Numbered from the stretch's first letter, positions 1-7,225 are shown. The stretch: 17,101 nucleotides of DNA from Pyrinomonadaceae bacterium (GCA_013812565.1 JACCTF010000675.1:1-17101); one strand, 5' to 3'. The notes: a model not told the origin generated them from the sequence alone. Translations and numbers: made by a program.

Positions 1-1
1 T

Positions 2-217
2 TTCATCCAGTACGCGGAGTCGGGCGAGGGCATACTCGCGTTGACACACACGGAAGTTCCCCCAGAGTTTGAGGGGCGCGGGGTCGGCAGCCGACTGGTC
101 AAGGGTACGTTCGAGATTGTTCAGGCGGAAGGGTTGAAGATACTGCCGATGTGCTCATTCGTCGCCACCTATCTGCGTCGCCACCCTGAATATCAGCAGC
201 TTGTGGCGAGCGAGTAA
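2..217 (+). CDS. GNAT family N-acetyltransferase, YjdJ/Gcn5-related type (5' end missing)
   Basis: This is the last 71 codons of a gene entering from the left edge, read in frame 2 and ending in TAA at 215-217. The segment has the acetyl-CoA loop EGRGVGSRLV, preceded by a beta strand (ILALTHTEVPPEF). It then shows the C-terminal pattern CSFVATYLRRHPEYQ. This combination (HTEV..EFEGRGVG, then C.F...Y...HPEY) is that of the small single-domain acetyltransferases of about 90-100 residues related to yeast Gcn5 and E. coli YjdJ. Members transfer an acetyl group from acetyl-CoA, but the substrate of this subgroup is not settled. Roughly a quarter of the protein lies outside the window, so start, promoter and operon are unknown. 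The family call is firm; the function is not. Confidence 0.85.
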   Translation, partial: FIQYAESGEGILALTHTEVPPEFEGRGVGSRLVKGTFEIVQAEGLKILPMCSFVATYLRRHPEYQQLVASE

Positions 218-415
218 ATACTCACCGCCCTATCCCGACGATAAGCATCATTTTCTGATCAGCGCCAAACGCGACGTTTCTGCGGCGAGAAGGTTCTTTA
301 ACAGATAATGCGAGCCGGTAATTTGATCAACGCCTTCGCTCGCCCGTCAGCAATCTTTGCAACGCAGACCCTCGCTTGTTACTCATGCGGTTTTTCGGGT
401 TGAAATCTTCTCACA

Positions 416-1402
416 GTGAAGCAACTCTCAACAAATAACTCAACACTCAGTGGTGCCGCTTCAGCGCGTCAGGATTCGGAGTCGCGCCGTTTCGACCACC
501 ATATGGCGACCGGCTTCTACCACAAGTCTGTCTCTGAGGAGACGCGTCGTGCATACCGCCGCGCCGTTACCGACTTCTTCCAGTTCGTTGAAGGCATCCA
601 CCCCACGCTTGTCACCACGGAACATGTTCTCTTATGGCGTGATCATCTGCGTGCAAAGAAGAAACGAGCGGCGACCATCGCCTTCAGCCTCTCTGTAGTG
701 CGCGGCTTCTTCGAGTATTTGAAAGCGGCAGGAATCATCAGGCTCAATCCAGCCTCGACCAAGCTGGTGGCGCCGCCGGAAGTACCCGCCGAACCCGCCG
801 CCAGAGCACTGACGCCGAAGGAAGTGCGTCACTTACTTTCCGGACCCGATCGCTCGAAGTCGCAGGGAGCACGCGACTACGCGCTATTGCTGCTGTTGCT
901 GCGATTGGGCGTGCGAGTCTCGGAAGCATGTTCCTTGAAGACCTCATCTATTAAGTGGAGCCACGGTCGGTGGATCGTGAAGTTCAAAGTTAAAGGGGGC
1001 AGGGAACGGACGCTGCCGTTGCCGACAGAAGTGAAGAAGGCGATTGATGAATATGTGAAGCTGGACGGCAAGCGCCGAGCGAGTCTGCACTCGGATGGTG
1101 AGGACTCATTCCTGTTCCAGCCACATACGAACTATCGAACGCTGGTTTTCGATAAAGGGCTATCAATGCGGACTGTGTGGAACATCGTCGCGCGATGGGC
1201 AAATTACTCAGGCGTCGGCAAGCTCTCACCACACGACCTGCGCCGCACGGTGATTACCAAAGCGCTTGATCAAGGGCTTTCTTACCGACAGGTGCAGATG
1301 ATGAGCGGGCACAAAGACCCGAAGACCGTGATGAGGTACGACCCAGGCCGCGAGAACCTAGATCAGAATGCGGTGAACTTCATCGACTACTCGGAAACGT
1401 GA
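416..1402 (+). CDS. Tyrosine recombinase / phage-type integrase, XerC/D-like
   Basis: A site-specific DNA recombinase of 328 residues, about the size of XerC/XerD. Residues about 36-105 form the SAM-like core-binding domain (SEETRRAYRRAVTDFFQFVE). The catalytic domain follows from about residue 130. All six catalytic positions are visible: R167 (LGVRVSEA), K193 (KVKGGRER), H273 and R276 (SPHDLRRT), H299 (SGHKDP) and the nucleophile Y308 (VMRYDPG), so the enzyme should be active. The frame opens with GTG at 416. An in-frame ATG at 503 (residue 30) is an alternative start that still leaves both domains whole, and neither has a clear Shine-Dalgarno sequence. It sits alone, with no excisionase, phage genes, tRNA or attC-like sites beside it. 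It could be a genomic-island integrase or an accessory Xer; the sequence does not decide. Confidence 0.9.
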   Translation: MKQLSTNNSTLSGAASARQDSESRRFDHHMATGFYHKSVSEETRRAYRRAVTDFFQFVEGIHPTLVTTEHVLLWRDHLRAKKKRAATIAFSLSVVRGFFEYLKAAGIIRLNPASTKLVAPPEVPAEPAARALTPKEVRHLLSGPDRSKSQGARDYALLLLLLRLGVRVSEACSLKTSSIKWSHGRWIVKFKVKGGRERTLPLPTEVKKAIDEYVKLDGKRRASLHSDGEDSFLFQPHTNYRTLVFDKGLSMRTVWNIVARWANYSGVGKLSPHDLRRTVITKALDQGLSYRQVQMMSGHKDPKTVMRYDPGRENLDQNAVNFIDYSET

Positions 1403-1718
1403 GACGTGCAGGACCATAAGGTTATGGAAGCACCCCACCGCTTCAGGACATGCGAAGCGTCGTCGCCCTAATTTGAGATCCAACCTCAACGCCCGCGCTA
1501 TTCGACACAACCCGGACTCGATCAAATAATTACCGAGTGTCTTCACCGGAATACAGATTCAACATTCGGCATCCGAAAAATCGCACGCTTGATCCGCCCG
1601 CCTATCAATAAGCGAGCTGTTATAGTATCCTCAAACCCTCCTCATAAATATCCGCCCCCGTCCATCAAGAGTCCGGACCCACCATCAACCGCAGTCTTAC
1701 CAGAAATGAGTAATTAAA
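1403..1718. other. Non-coding gap after the recombinase gene
   Basis: This 316-bp stretch holds no convincing gene. Twelve bases after the recombinase stop there is a short palindrome, CCATAAGGTTATGG (1414-1427), whose 6-base arms are perfect around a GG centre. It could be a binding site, but the arms are too close to form a hairpin and no second copy was noticed. The last part (about 1600-1718) is AT-richer and presumably carries the promoter of the PilZ gene, although I cannot pick a convincing -35/-10 pair. Confidence 0.4.
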
Positions 1719-2189
1719 GTGGTACAACCAGCAACCGCGACTATCCCGCAACGCGAGCGCCGCGAAGACGGCACCCGCTATCAATTCAGTTTTCCCGTGA
1801 AAGCTGTTTGGCAGTCTCAAATAAACTCTCAAACAAACACGCAAAACAACGCATGGGCAAGTGATGGGAAAACCATCTGGGAAAATGAAGTCATGAGTCT
1901 CGGCCATACTGAAAACGTCGGCCCTGCCGGAGCGCTCATACACTTCAAGGAACTGCCGCCGGTCGGCGCGCACGTTTCGATAGAAGTAACCGAAGCGAGT
2001 GAAGGTACGGTCAGGGTCGAGGCCGAAGTGATTCGGGTCATCCACAACCCGGATCAACCGCTGGCGGCGCTCGCCGTCACCGCTAACGTTCACGGATGGC
2101 AAACGCTGGTGTGGGAGGTGGCGCGCCGCCGGACCATAGCCGAGATGGAAAAACCGCCGGAAGATGAAGACAATTTTTTCAAGTGGTGA
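1719..2189 (+). CDS. PilZ-domain-like protein with degenerate c-di-GMP motifs
   Basis: A 156-residue soluble protein with no signal peptide or membrane segment. The beginning (RERREDGTRYQFSFPVKA, about 12-29) resembles the arginine-rich entry strand of PilZ domains. A long polar insert (about 33-58) follows, then TENVGPAGALIHF (64-76), which matches the second PilZ motif D/NxSxxG(A). Strands GAHVSIEV and EAEVIRVIH follow, as in PilZ barrels. Both ligand motifs are off consensus: R15 and R20 are separated by four residues instead of three, and the serine of the second motif is G68. Binding of c-di-GMP is therefore doubtful. GTG at 1719 is the first start after an in-frame TGA at 1707, and the Shine-Dalgarno sequence is poor. 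The stop overlaps the possible start of the next frame. The family call is from pattern only. Confidence 0.6.
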   Translation: MVQPATATIPQRERREDGTRYQFSFPVKAVWQSQINSQTNTQNNAWASDGKTIWENEVMSLGHTENVGPAGALIHFKELPPVGAHVSIEVTEASEGTVRVEAEVIRVIHNPDQPLAALAVTANVHGWQTLVWEVARRRTIAEMEKPPEDEDNFFKW

Positions 2190-2431
2190 ACTGCAAGCAA
2201 CAAGCAGCCACTGGGGTCTATGATCCCGACCGTCTGCGACTCTCCGAGCTGCGCTACCGGCGGCTTTTTGAGACCGCGCGCGGCGGGATGCTTATCCTGT
2301 ATCACACCACACGAAAGATCACCGCCGCCGCAAGCTTATTGTTGGCTCGACTTTATCCATTTTGGGACGTTCAAAAAGTCTCGCTCATAATCTGGACGCT
2401 AAGTCTTTTGTTTACCTTGCCTGTTTCCTAA
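2183..2431 (+). pseudogene. PAS-domain remnant cut off by an inverted-repeat element
   Basis: The frame opens at GTG 2183, overlapping the PilZ stop, and could be read by translational coupling. Residues about 19-38 (RLSELRYRRLFETARGGMLI) closely resemble the start of a PAS sensor domain, typically written as LRYRRLFE.A.DGILILD in bacterial histidine kinases and response regulators. After about residue 45 the resemblance fades (TTRKITAAASLLLA). From 2348 the frame runs into a 97-bp inverted-repeat element, and the TAA stop at 2429-2431 overlaps its right arm. No PAS core or kinase follows. I read this as the broken 5' end of a signalling gene, though a short expressed 82-residue protein cannot be excluded. 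The PAS resemblance is seen by eye and covers only about 25 residues. Confidence 0.4.
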
Positions 2432-2444
2432 ATGGATAAAGTCG
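2348..2444. mobile_element. MITE-like element with 15-bp perfect terminal inverted repeats
   Basis: CGACTTTATCCATTT at 2348-2362 is repeated exactly as its reverse complement, AAATGGATAAAGTCG, at 2430-2444. The 67 bp between have no coding potential of their own, and the arms continue with partial similarity inward (TGGGA against AGGAA). A perfect 15-bp match in inverted orientation within 100 bp is very unlikely by chance. The size and form fit a miniature inverted-repeat element left by an insertion sequence. I could not identify a flanking target duplication, so an unusual long-loop hairpin with another role remains possible. It truncates the frame that begins as a PAS domain. Confidence 0.5.
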
Positions 2445-2495
2445 AACTCAGACATCAAAGTTCAGCTCTGACACTTCCTCACACAATGCCGCTGA

Positions 2496-4172
2496 CTACA
2501 AAGCGCGGCGCTTTAGTTGCTCGACGATGTAATCCGACGCACGAGCTGCCAACGCGCCGATTGTCAAGGTCGGCGCGTACCCGCCGGAAGTGACGAAGCT
2601 ACTACCATCGACCACGAAGATGTTGGGCACATCATGCGACTGGTTGAACTTGTTCAGCACGCTCTTCTTCGGATCATCGCCCATCCGGCATGTCCCCATC
2701 TCGTGAATGATCGACCCCGGCGGCATCAGGCTGGTTGAGACATTTTGAATCTCTGCGCCCAGTGCATGAAACAGCTCCAGGAGATTCTCCGCTGCATCTT
2801 TACCCATCTCGCGTTCGTTGTCGCTGAACTCGCAGTGAATCTTTAACACTGGAATCCCCCATGCATCGACCACTTCTCGATCAATCTCTACGTGATTCTC
2901 CCAGCGGGCCAGCATCTCACCGCGCAGGTTGAAACCGATTGGCGCCGTGTAGTAGCGCCGTACCTGCTGCTTGAACTCGGAGCCGAACCCACCCATCGAG
3001 CGAGCGAACCCGGGGAACATGGAGGCGCCTGACCAACCCTCGTGAGTGTAGGAGCGTATGAACTTCGGATGGCGAGAGGTGATGTTGCGGTACGGCACGA
3101 TCTCGACGCTGGCCTGTTTGCCATCCTCGTTAACCGGCTCGCGGCCCATGAGGATGGGCAGGAAACCGCTGACCTCCGGGCCGCCGATGTCATCCATCAA
3201 GTAGCGTCCAAGGACGCCGCTCGAATTGCCGATGCCGTGCGGCCAAAATCGTGAAACCGAGTTGAGCATGATCCGCGTGGATTCGAGAGCGGAAGCGCCG
3301 AGCACAATCACCCTGCCCCGGGCTTCATGGTGCCGGTGTGTGAGCCGGTCAACAAAAAGGATTCCCCGCGCCTTTCCGTTTGGATCGACGAGAATCTCGC
3401 GCACCACTGAATTCGGCCGCAGCGTCAAGCGCCCGGTGCGGGCAGCGGCCGGCAGCGTGTCCGAAACGGAATTCCACATCCCGCCCACGTCGCAGCCCCG
3501 GTCACACTCTCCGCAATAATGGCACACCCCTAGATCATTGATGCGCCGGGTACGCTGCGCGGTCCGTGCCGGGATCACTCGCATTCCCACCTTAGGCGCA
3601 AGCTTCTGGACAATCTTCTCCGCACAGGTCAAACCCATCGGCGGTAAGAACTTCCCGTCGGGCAGGTGGGGAATGTTCTCAGTAGTGCCATTGACGCCGA
3701 CGAAACTCTCCACACGGTCGTAATAAGGAGCGAGTTCGGCGTAGGTGATCGGCCAATTATCGCCGTACCCGTCGTGGTCGGCCGCCTTTAAGTCCATATC
3801 GCTAAGCCGCTTGGCGTGGCGACCCCAGTGCAAGAGCTTCCCTCCGACGAAACGCGACCTCACCCATTGAAACGGCTTCCCGTGGGTAGTGACGTATGGA
3901 TGTTCCGTATCTTTGACGTAGAGGTTGGAGGAATACTCGTTGGCGATCCACTGGTTCCAGTAAGATGTTCGCCTTCTCCCCGGCTTATCGAATCCGCGAT
4001 AAGGCATCTCATACGGCCATACGTGGGAGGTGAAATCTCTGGTTGGTTCCAGGCGCGGTCCAGCCTCAAGCAGCAGGACGCTGAGTCCACCCTCCGTCAG
4101 CTCTTTAGCAGCCATGCCGCCTGCCGCTCCTGATCCGACCACAATCGCATCATAGATTTTCTTGGGATTCAT
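2496..4172 (-). CDS. GMC-family FAD-dependent oxidoreductase (sugar/alcohol dehydrogenase type)
   Basis: A 558-residue flavoprotein, predicted to oxidise an alcohol or sugar hydroxyl with FAD. The N-terminus has the Rossmann motif VVGSGAAGGMAAKEL (11-25) ending in LLLEAG. GGKLLHWGRH (110-119) is the FAD-attachment region. The C-terminal GMC domain has HEMGTCRMG with H490 as the presumed catalytic base, then VVDGSSF near 520-526. Four cysteines at 217, 220, 223 and 227 form CX2CX2CX3C, recalling the Fe-S cluster of glucose-3-dehydrogenase-like GMC enzymes. The second catalytic position, usually N or H before PTLT, is A533. The start is taken as ATG 4172 because AAGGAGA lies just upstream; the longer frame to 4235 has no such site. 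No signal peptide and no small gluconate-dehydrogenase-type subunit adjoin it. The gene is divergent from the NmrA gene. The substrate is unknown. Confidence 0.88.
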   Translation of the reverse strand: MNPKKIYDAIVVGSGAAGGMAAKELTEGGLSVLLLEAGPRLEPTRDFTSHVWPYEMPYRGFDKPGRRRTSYWNQWIANEYSSNLYVKDTEHPYVTTHGKPFQWVRSRFVGGKLLHWGRHAKRLSDMDLKAADHDGYGDNWPITYAELAPYYDRVESFVGVNGTTENIPHLPDGKFLPPMGLTCAEKIVQKLAPKVGMRVIPARTAQRTRRINDLGVCHYCGECDRGCDVGGMWNSVSDTLPAAARTGRLTLRPNSVVREILVDPNGKARGILFVDRLTHRHHEARGRVIVLGASALESTRIMLNSVSRFWPHGIGNSSGVLGRYLMDDIGGPEVSGFLPILMGREPVNEDGKQASVEIVPYRNITSRHPKFIRSYTHEGWSGASMFPGFARSMGGFGSEFKQQVRRYYTAPIGFNLRGEMLARWENHVEIDREVVDAWGIPVLKIHCEFSDNEREMGKDAAENLLELFHALGAEIQNVSTSLMPPGSIIHEMGTCRMGDDPKKSVLNKFNQSHDVPNIFVVDGSSFVTSGGYAPTLTIGALAARASDYIVEQLKRRAL

Positions 4173-4358
4173 CCGATGTCTCCTTCCACTCTGCTTTAGC
4201 AGCACTGTCAGGCGCAGCGTATTTAGGATAAGCAATGTTTGAGACGCCTAAGTTCGTGATTCTAGCACTGCGAACGAAGACCATCCTCGAAACACAACCA
4301 TCGCTGCAAGCTCACGTACCTTCAAGCCGCAATAGTTTAGAGAGTTGCGATGAGAGAG

Positions 4359-4387
4359 TTATGAAATATGTATCGATCCTGTAAAAT
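4359..4387 (+). promoter_or_regulatory. Possible promoter of the NmrA-like gene
   Basis: TTATGA at 4359-4364 and TAAAAT at 4382-4387 are separated by 17 bp, ending 57 bp before the start codon. The -10 is good (5 of 6) and the -35 poor (3 of 6). An imperfect dyad, TAAAATCTAATTTA (4382-4395), overlaps the -10 and could be an operator. GAGAGTT occurs twice just upstream (4340-4360). The rest of the divergent gap 4173-4358 shows nothing else I can name, although the promoter of the minus-strand GMC gene must lie in it. Confidence 0.3.
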
Positions 4388-4444
4388 CTAATTTAGGTAG
4401 TAATACATCCCCAAGCAGGGGAAGCGAAAAATGGAGACAACGCA

Positions 4445-5296
4445 ATGATTCTCGTAATGGGTGCAAGTGGCAATATCGGCAAGGAGGTTGTAAAGGGATT
4501 GTCGGCACGGGGGGCGCAGTTCCGTGCGGCCTTTCGTTCCGCTGAGCAAGCAATAGAAGCAGGAAAGAACGGCACAAAGGCGGTGATCCTCGACTACGCC
4601 AAACCGGAGACGCTCGAAGCGACGCTGCTGGGTGTTGAAAAAGTCTTCTTCGTCACCTCTCCTTTGCCGAACCTGGCTGAGCTTGAGGGCAACGTCGTCG
4701 ATGCGACGCAAAGAGCCGGAATCAAGCATCTCGTCAAGTTATCTGTCTGTGGCGCTCCCGGTGAAGACTTCAAGTTTAGTCTTCCACACCGCGCGGTGGA
4801 GAAGAAGATCGAAGCATCGGGAATTCCCTACACCTTTCTCAGGCCCAACGGCTTCATGCAGAACATGCTCGCGAATGCCCCGACCATCAAAGGGCAGGGA
4901 GCTTTCTACCTTCCCTTTGATGATGCGCGTGTGAGTCAGATCGACGTGCGCGACATCGGGGCGGTCGCGGCCACGGTCCTGACGGAAGAAGGGCATGAAG
5001 GCAAGGCGTACGAACTGAGCGGGCCGGAGGCGCACTCGAACGCCGAACGCGCTGAGATTCTCTCTGAGGTTCTCGGCAAGACTGTCACATATGTCTCTCC
5101 ACCGGACGCCGAGTGGAAAGCGATGGCAATGAGCTTCGGCATGCCGGAGTGGCAGGTGGATGGGATTATCGATCTAGCTCAATACTACAAAGCAGGGAAA
5201 GCTGAGCGCGTTTCGCCAAGAGTGAAGGAGGTTACGGGACAAGAGCCGATTCCATACCGCCGGTTTGTCGAAGACCACGCGCAAGCTTTTCGTTGA
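4445..5296 (+). CDS. NmrA-family NAD(P)-binding protein (atypical SDR)
   Basis: A 283-residue single-domain Rossmann protein. ILVMGASGNIGKEVVKGL (2-19) is the dinucleotide-binding GxxGxxG loop. It continues with the NmrA/azoreductase-like pattern: an arginine in the AAFRS turn, VFFVTSPLP, GIKHLVKLSVCGA and the substrate-side stretch TFLRPNGFMQNM. The usual SDR YxxxK pair is not evident, as expected for the NmrA-like atypical SDRs. These act either as NAD(P)H-dependent reductases of quinones or azo compounds, or as redox sensors without catalysis; the sequence does not choose. ATG 4445 is preceded by GGAGA about 8 bp upstream. The stop is 71 bp before the next gene on the same strand, so co-transcription with the isomerase-like gene is plausible. 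It is divergent from the GMC oxidoreductase gene. Confidence 0.85.
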   Translation: MILVMGASGNIGKEVVKGLSARGAQFRAAFRSAEQAIEAGKNGTKAVILDYAKPETLEATLLGVEKVFFVTSPLPNLAELEGNVVDATQRAGIKHLVKLSVCGAPGEDFKFSLPHRAVEKKIEASGIPYTFLRPNGFMQNMLANAPTIKGQGAFYLPFDDARVSQIDVRDIGAVAATVLTEEGHEGKAYELSGPEAHSNAERAEILSEVLGKTVTYVSPPDAEWKAMAMSFGMPEWQVDGIIDLAQYYKAGKAERVSPRVKEVTGQEPIPYRRFVEDHAQAFR

Positions 5297-5367
5297 GCAT
5301 CACGACTGCCCACAATGCCGTGGTAAGGTTAAATGAAAAATGCGACCAAAGAAGGAGAGGCAGAGAA

Positions 5368-6237
5368 ATGAAGATGAACCATTCAGATCAAACAATACCC
5401 CGACGTGATTTCATCAAGCTGACCACTGGGTCAGTGACGGCAGCGTTTGTACCCGCAACGCTCAACTCCTCATTGATCTCCAAGACGAAGCAGATTCCAA
5501 TCGGCGTACAGCTCTACTGCGTGCGCAAGGAGTTGGCTGAGGACATGCCCGGGACGATTTCGGCACTGGCAAAGATCGGCTTCGAGGGTGTCGAGTTTGC
5601 TGATTACTTCGGTCGTTCAGCCACCGAACTGCGCCGGATGCTTGATGACAATAAGCTGAAATGTTGCGGGACTCACATTCACTTGGAGACTCTCCTTGGA
5701 GACAAGTTGAGTGAGACGGTTGAGTTCAACCAGACGCTCGGTAACAAATACCTCATCGTTCGCTCGCTCAAGCAAGAGAGGCGCAGTACCAAGGAGACCT
5801 TTCTTAAAACCGCCGAACTCTTCAACGAGATCGCGGAGCGCCTCAAGCCCCACGGGATGCGTGTGGGTTACCACAATCATGATTACATCTTCGAAAAGTT
5901 CGATGGCGAAATGCTCTGGAACATTCTGGCTAACCATACCCGCAAAGATGTCATCCTGCAGCTCGACACAGGAAATGCTTCGGTAACAGGGGTGAGCATT
6001 GTTGAGCTTTTGCAACGCCATCCGGGAAGAACCGTCTCGATGCATGTGAAGCCGTACTCGAAGGCGAAGCCGAATGCTTTCTTGGGTGCGGATGAGCTGG
6101 ACTGGAAGCAGATCTTGCGAATCTCTGAGAGCAGCGGCGGTATCGAATGGTATATCGTCGAATATGAGAGAGAGGCGTACCCGCCGCTCGAAGCCCTCAA
6201 AGCAAATCTAGCCATCCTGCGCAAGCTGCGGAAATAA
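5368..6237 (+). CDS. Tat-exported sugar phosphate isomerase/epimerase-like TIM-barrel protein
   Basis: A 289-residue protein of the AP-endonuclease-2/xylose-isomerase-like fold. It starts with a twin-arginine signal (IPRRDFIKLTTGSVTAAF, 10-27), implying folded export with its metal already bound. The barrel runs from about residue 43. Candidate metal and catalytic residues are E76 (GFEGVEF), H103/H105 (THIH), H169/H171 (GYHNHDY), D200 (LQLD), H226 (MHVK) and E265 (YIVEYE). The family contains sugar isomerases, epimerases, dehydratases and, among newer members, lyases acting on 3-keto-glycosides; the substrate here is unknown. ATG 5368 is chosen because AAGGAGAGG lies 7 bp upstream and the Tat signal begins there; the frame is open upstream to a TTG at 5293 without such support. 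It lies 71 bp downstream of the NmrA-like gene, probably in the same operon. Confidence 0.87.
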   Translation: MKMNHSDQTIPRRDFIKLTTGSVTAAFVPATLNSSLISKTKQIPIGVQLYCVRKELAEDMPGTISALAKIGFEGVEFADYFGRSATELRRMLDDNKLKCCGTHIHLETLLGDKLSETVEFNQTLGNKYLIVRSLKQERRSTKETFLKTAELFNEIAERLKPHGMRVGYHNHDYIFEKFDGEMLWNILANHTRKDVILQLDTGNASVTGVSIVELLQRHPGRTVSMHVKPYSKAKPNAFLGADELDWKQILRISESSGGIEWYIVEYEREAYPPLEALKANLAILRKLRK

Positions 6238-6272
6238 GATTTAACCAGCCCGAGAAATTTGCCTGCTGGCAG

Positions 6273-6306
6273 AGCATCTTGTCATATATACAGCAGACAA
6301 GATGCT
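6273..6306. repeat. Perfect 11-bp hairpin between convergent genes
   Basis: AGCATCTTGTC (6273-6283) and GACAAGATGCT (6296-6306) form a perfect 11-bp stem with a 12-base loop. It lies between the end of the isomerase-like gene and the end of the convergent methyltransferase gene, where a two-way terminator is expected. However, neither side has a T-run, so it is not a standard intrinsic terminator. It may act as an mRNA 3' stabiliser or be a repeat remnant. Confidence 0.5.
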
Positions 6307-6412
6307 TCGCTAGGCTCCGGGTCACGATGATTCAATCAAATGCTTCGGGTTGGCGTAAGTGTCCGGATGTTGGCTGGGCGCAAATAACTCGCTTTTGTCG
6401 CAGGCATATTTC

Positions 6413-7225
6413 TCAAAGCAGGGGCGGTCGCTTTCCCTCGATGTTCAACCTGCAATAGTCAAGCAGGAACGGCGGATCATCATTCCTTGCTTCATCAGTG
6501 AGGCGGTTGATGAACTGCTCGCGCAAACTGTTTGTTGGAAGGCGCGTCAGGTGTACGTGTAAGATCACACTGGCGATGAACTCGGCATATGCTTCCGCGC
6601 TGCCGAGCACGGTCGGTGCCGGCTCTGAGTTCGTCTTGACATCCACGAATCCTGCCGTCAGCATCCGCTCCGCCGTCGTCACATCATCCGCATACTCCTT
6701 TGGTTCTCTCCATCCGGCGAAGTGTTGAGCATATGGCGCGGCTGCCATCAACACAGAGATGCGGCGGTAGAGGCGGGCGAGATTGCCTGCACCGCCACAC
6801 TGCGCAACGACCCATCCTCCCGGCTTGAGACTGCCATAGAGACTAATAAATAGACGCGGATGATCTGTGATCCAGTGGAATACGGCGGTGCTGAAGATGC
6901 CGTCAACTGATTGGGAGAACGGCAGCGCCGCGAGGTCAGCGAGGATGAACTGCACCCGCGCTGCGAAGTGTGGCATAAGGTGCTCGCTCGCAATGTGGAG
7001 CATGTTCTTCGATCTGTCCACGGCCAATACGCGCCCGCCGGGCAATCGTCCGAGCAGTTCAGCCGTCAGCCGACCCGTGCCGCAGCCTGCATCCATGACG
7101 GTCTCATCACCCGAGAGCGGCAGACGCGCAAGCACCCTCTCTCCCCACGCAAACTGCGGATGTGAGACGCGATGGTACACAGTAGCATCCCACTCGACAG
7201 CAACTCTTGGAGGTAAGCTCGTCAT
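6413..7225 (-). CDS. Class I SAM-dependent methyltransferase, trans-aconitate 2-methyltransferase-like
   Basis: A cytosolic 270-residue methyltransferase. SAM-binding motif I is VMDAGCGTGRLTAEL (43-57). The acidic residue of motif II lies in VLAVDRSKNML, motif post-II in FILADLAALPF, and motif IV/V in FSTAVFHWITDHPRLF, followed by LKPGGWVVAQCGG. The WDATVYHRVSHPQFAWGERVL beginning and the FHWI...H...L..L...L.PGG pattern are those of Tam-like enzymes, which methylate trans-aconitate, and of biotin-synthesis BioC relatives. The substrate cannot be fixed from sequence. ATG 7225 has AGAGGA five bases upstream. The gene is divergent from the pabB-pabC fusion with only 93 bp between the starts, which must hold both promoters; I see no functional link. 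The gene is intact. Confidence 0.85.
   Translation of the reverse strand: MTSLPPRVAVEWDATVYHRVSHPQFAWGERVLARLPLSGDETVMDAGCGTGRLTAELLGRLPGGRVLAVDRSKNMLHIASEHLMPHFAARVQFILADLAALPFSQSVDGIFSTAVFHWITDHPRLFISLYGSLKPGGWVVAQCGGAGNLARLYRRISVLMAAAPYAQHFAGWREPKEYADDVTTAERMLTAGFVDVKTNSEPAPTVLGSAEAYAEFIASVILHVHLTRLPTNSLREQFINRLTDEARNDDPPFLLDYCRLNIEGKRPPLL

Noticed and set aside
2348..2444. Intrinsic terminator for the PilZ gene
   Set aside because: The arms are 67 bp apart, AT-rich, and not followed by a T-run, so the form fits a small transposable element better.
1403..2450. Integron with attC sites behind the recombinase
   Set aside because: The recombinase lacks a visible integron-specific insert, and no imperfect attC-type hairpins or cassette array follow. 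The only inverted repeat is the 2348-2444 element.
4173..4235. Upstream extension of the GMC oxidoreductase to ATG 4235
   Set aside because: The 21 extra residues are not like a signal peptide or any GMC N-terminus, while ATG 4172 has a strong AAGGAGA site and begins right before the Rossmann strand.
5293..5367. TTG start 25 codons upstream of the Tat protein, overlapping the NmrA stop
   Set aside because: It has no ribosome site, and it would place charged residues before the twin-arginine signal. ATG 5368 has AAGGAGAGG at good distance.
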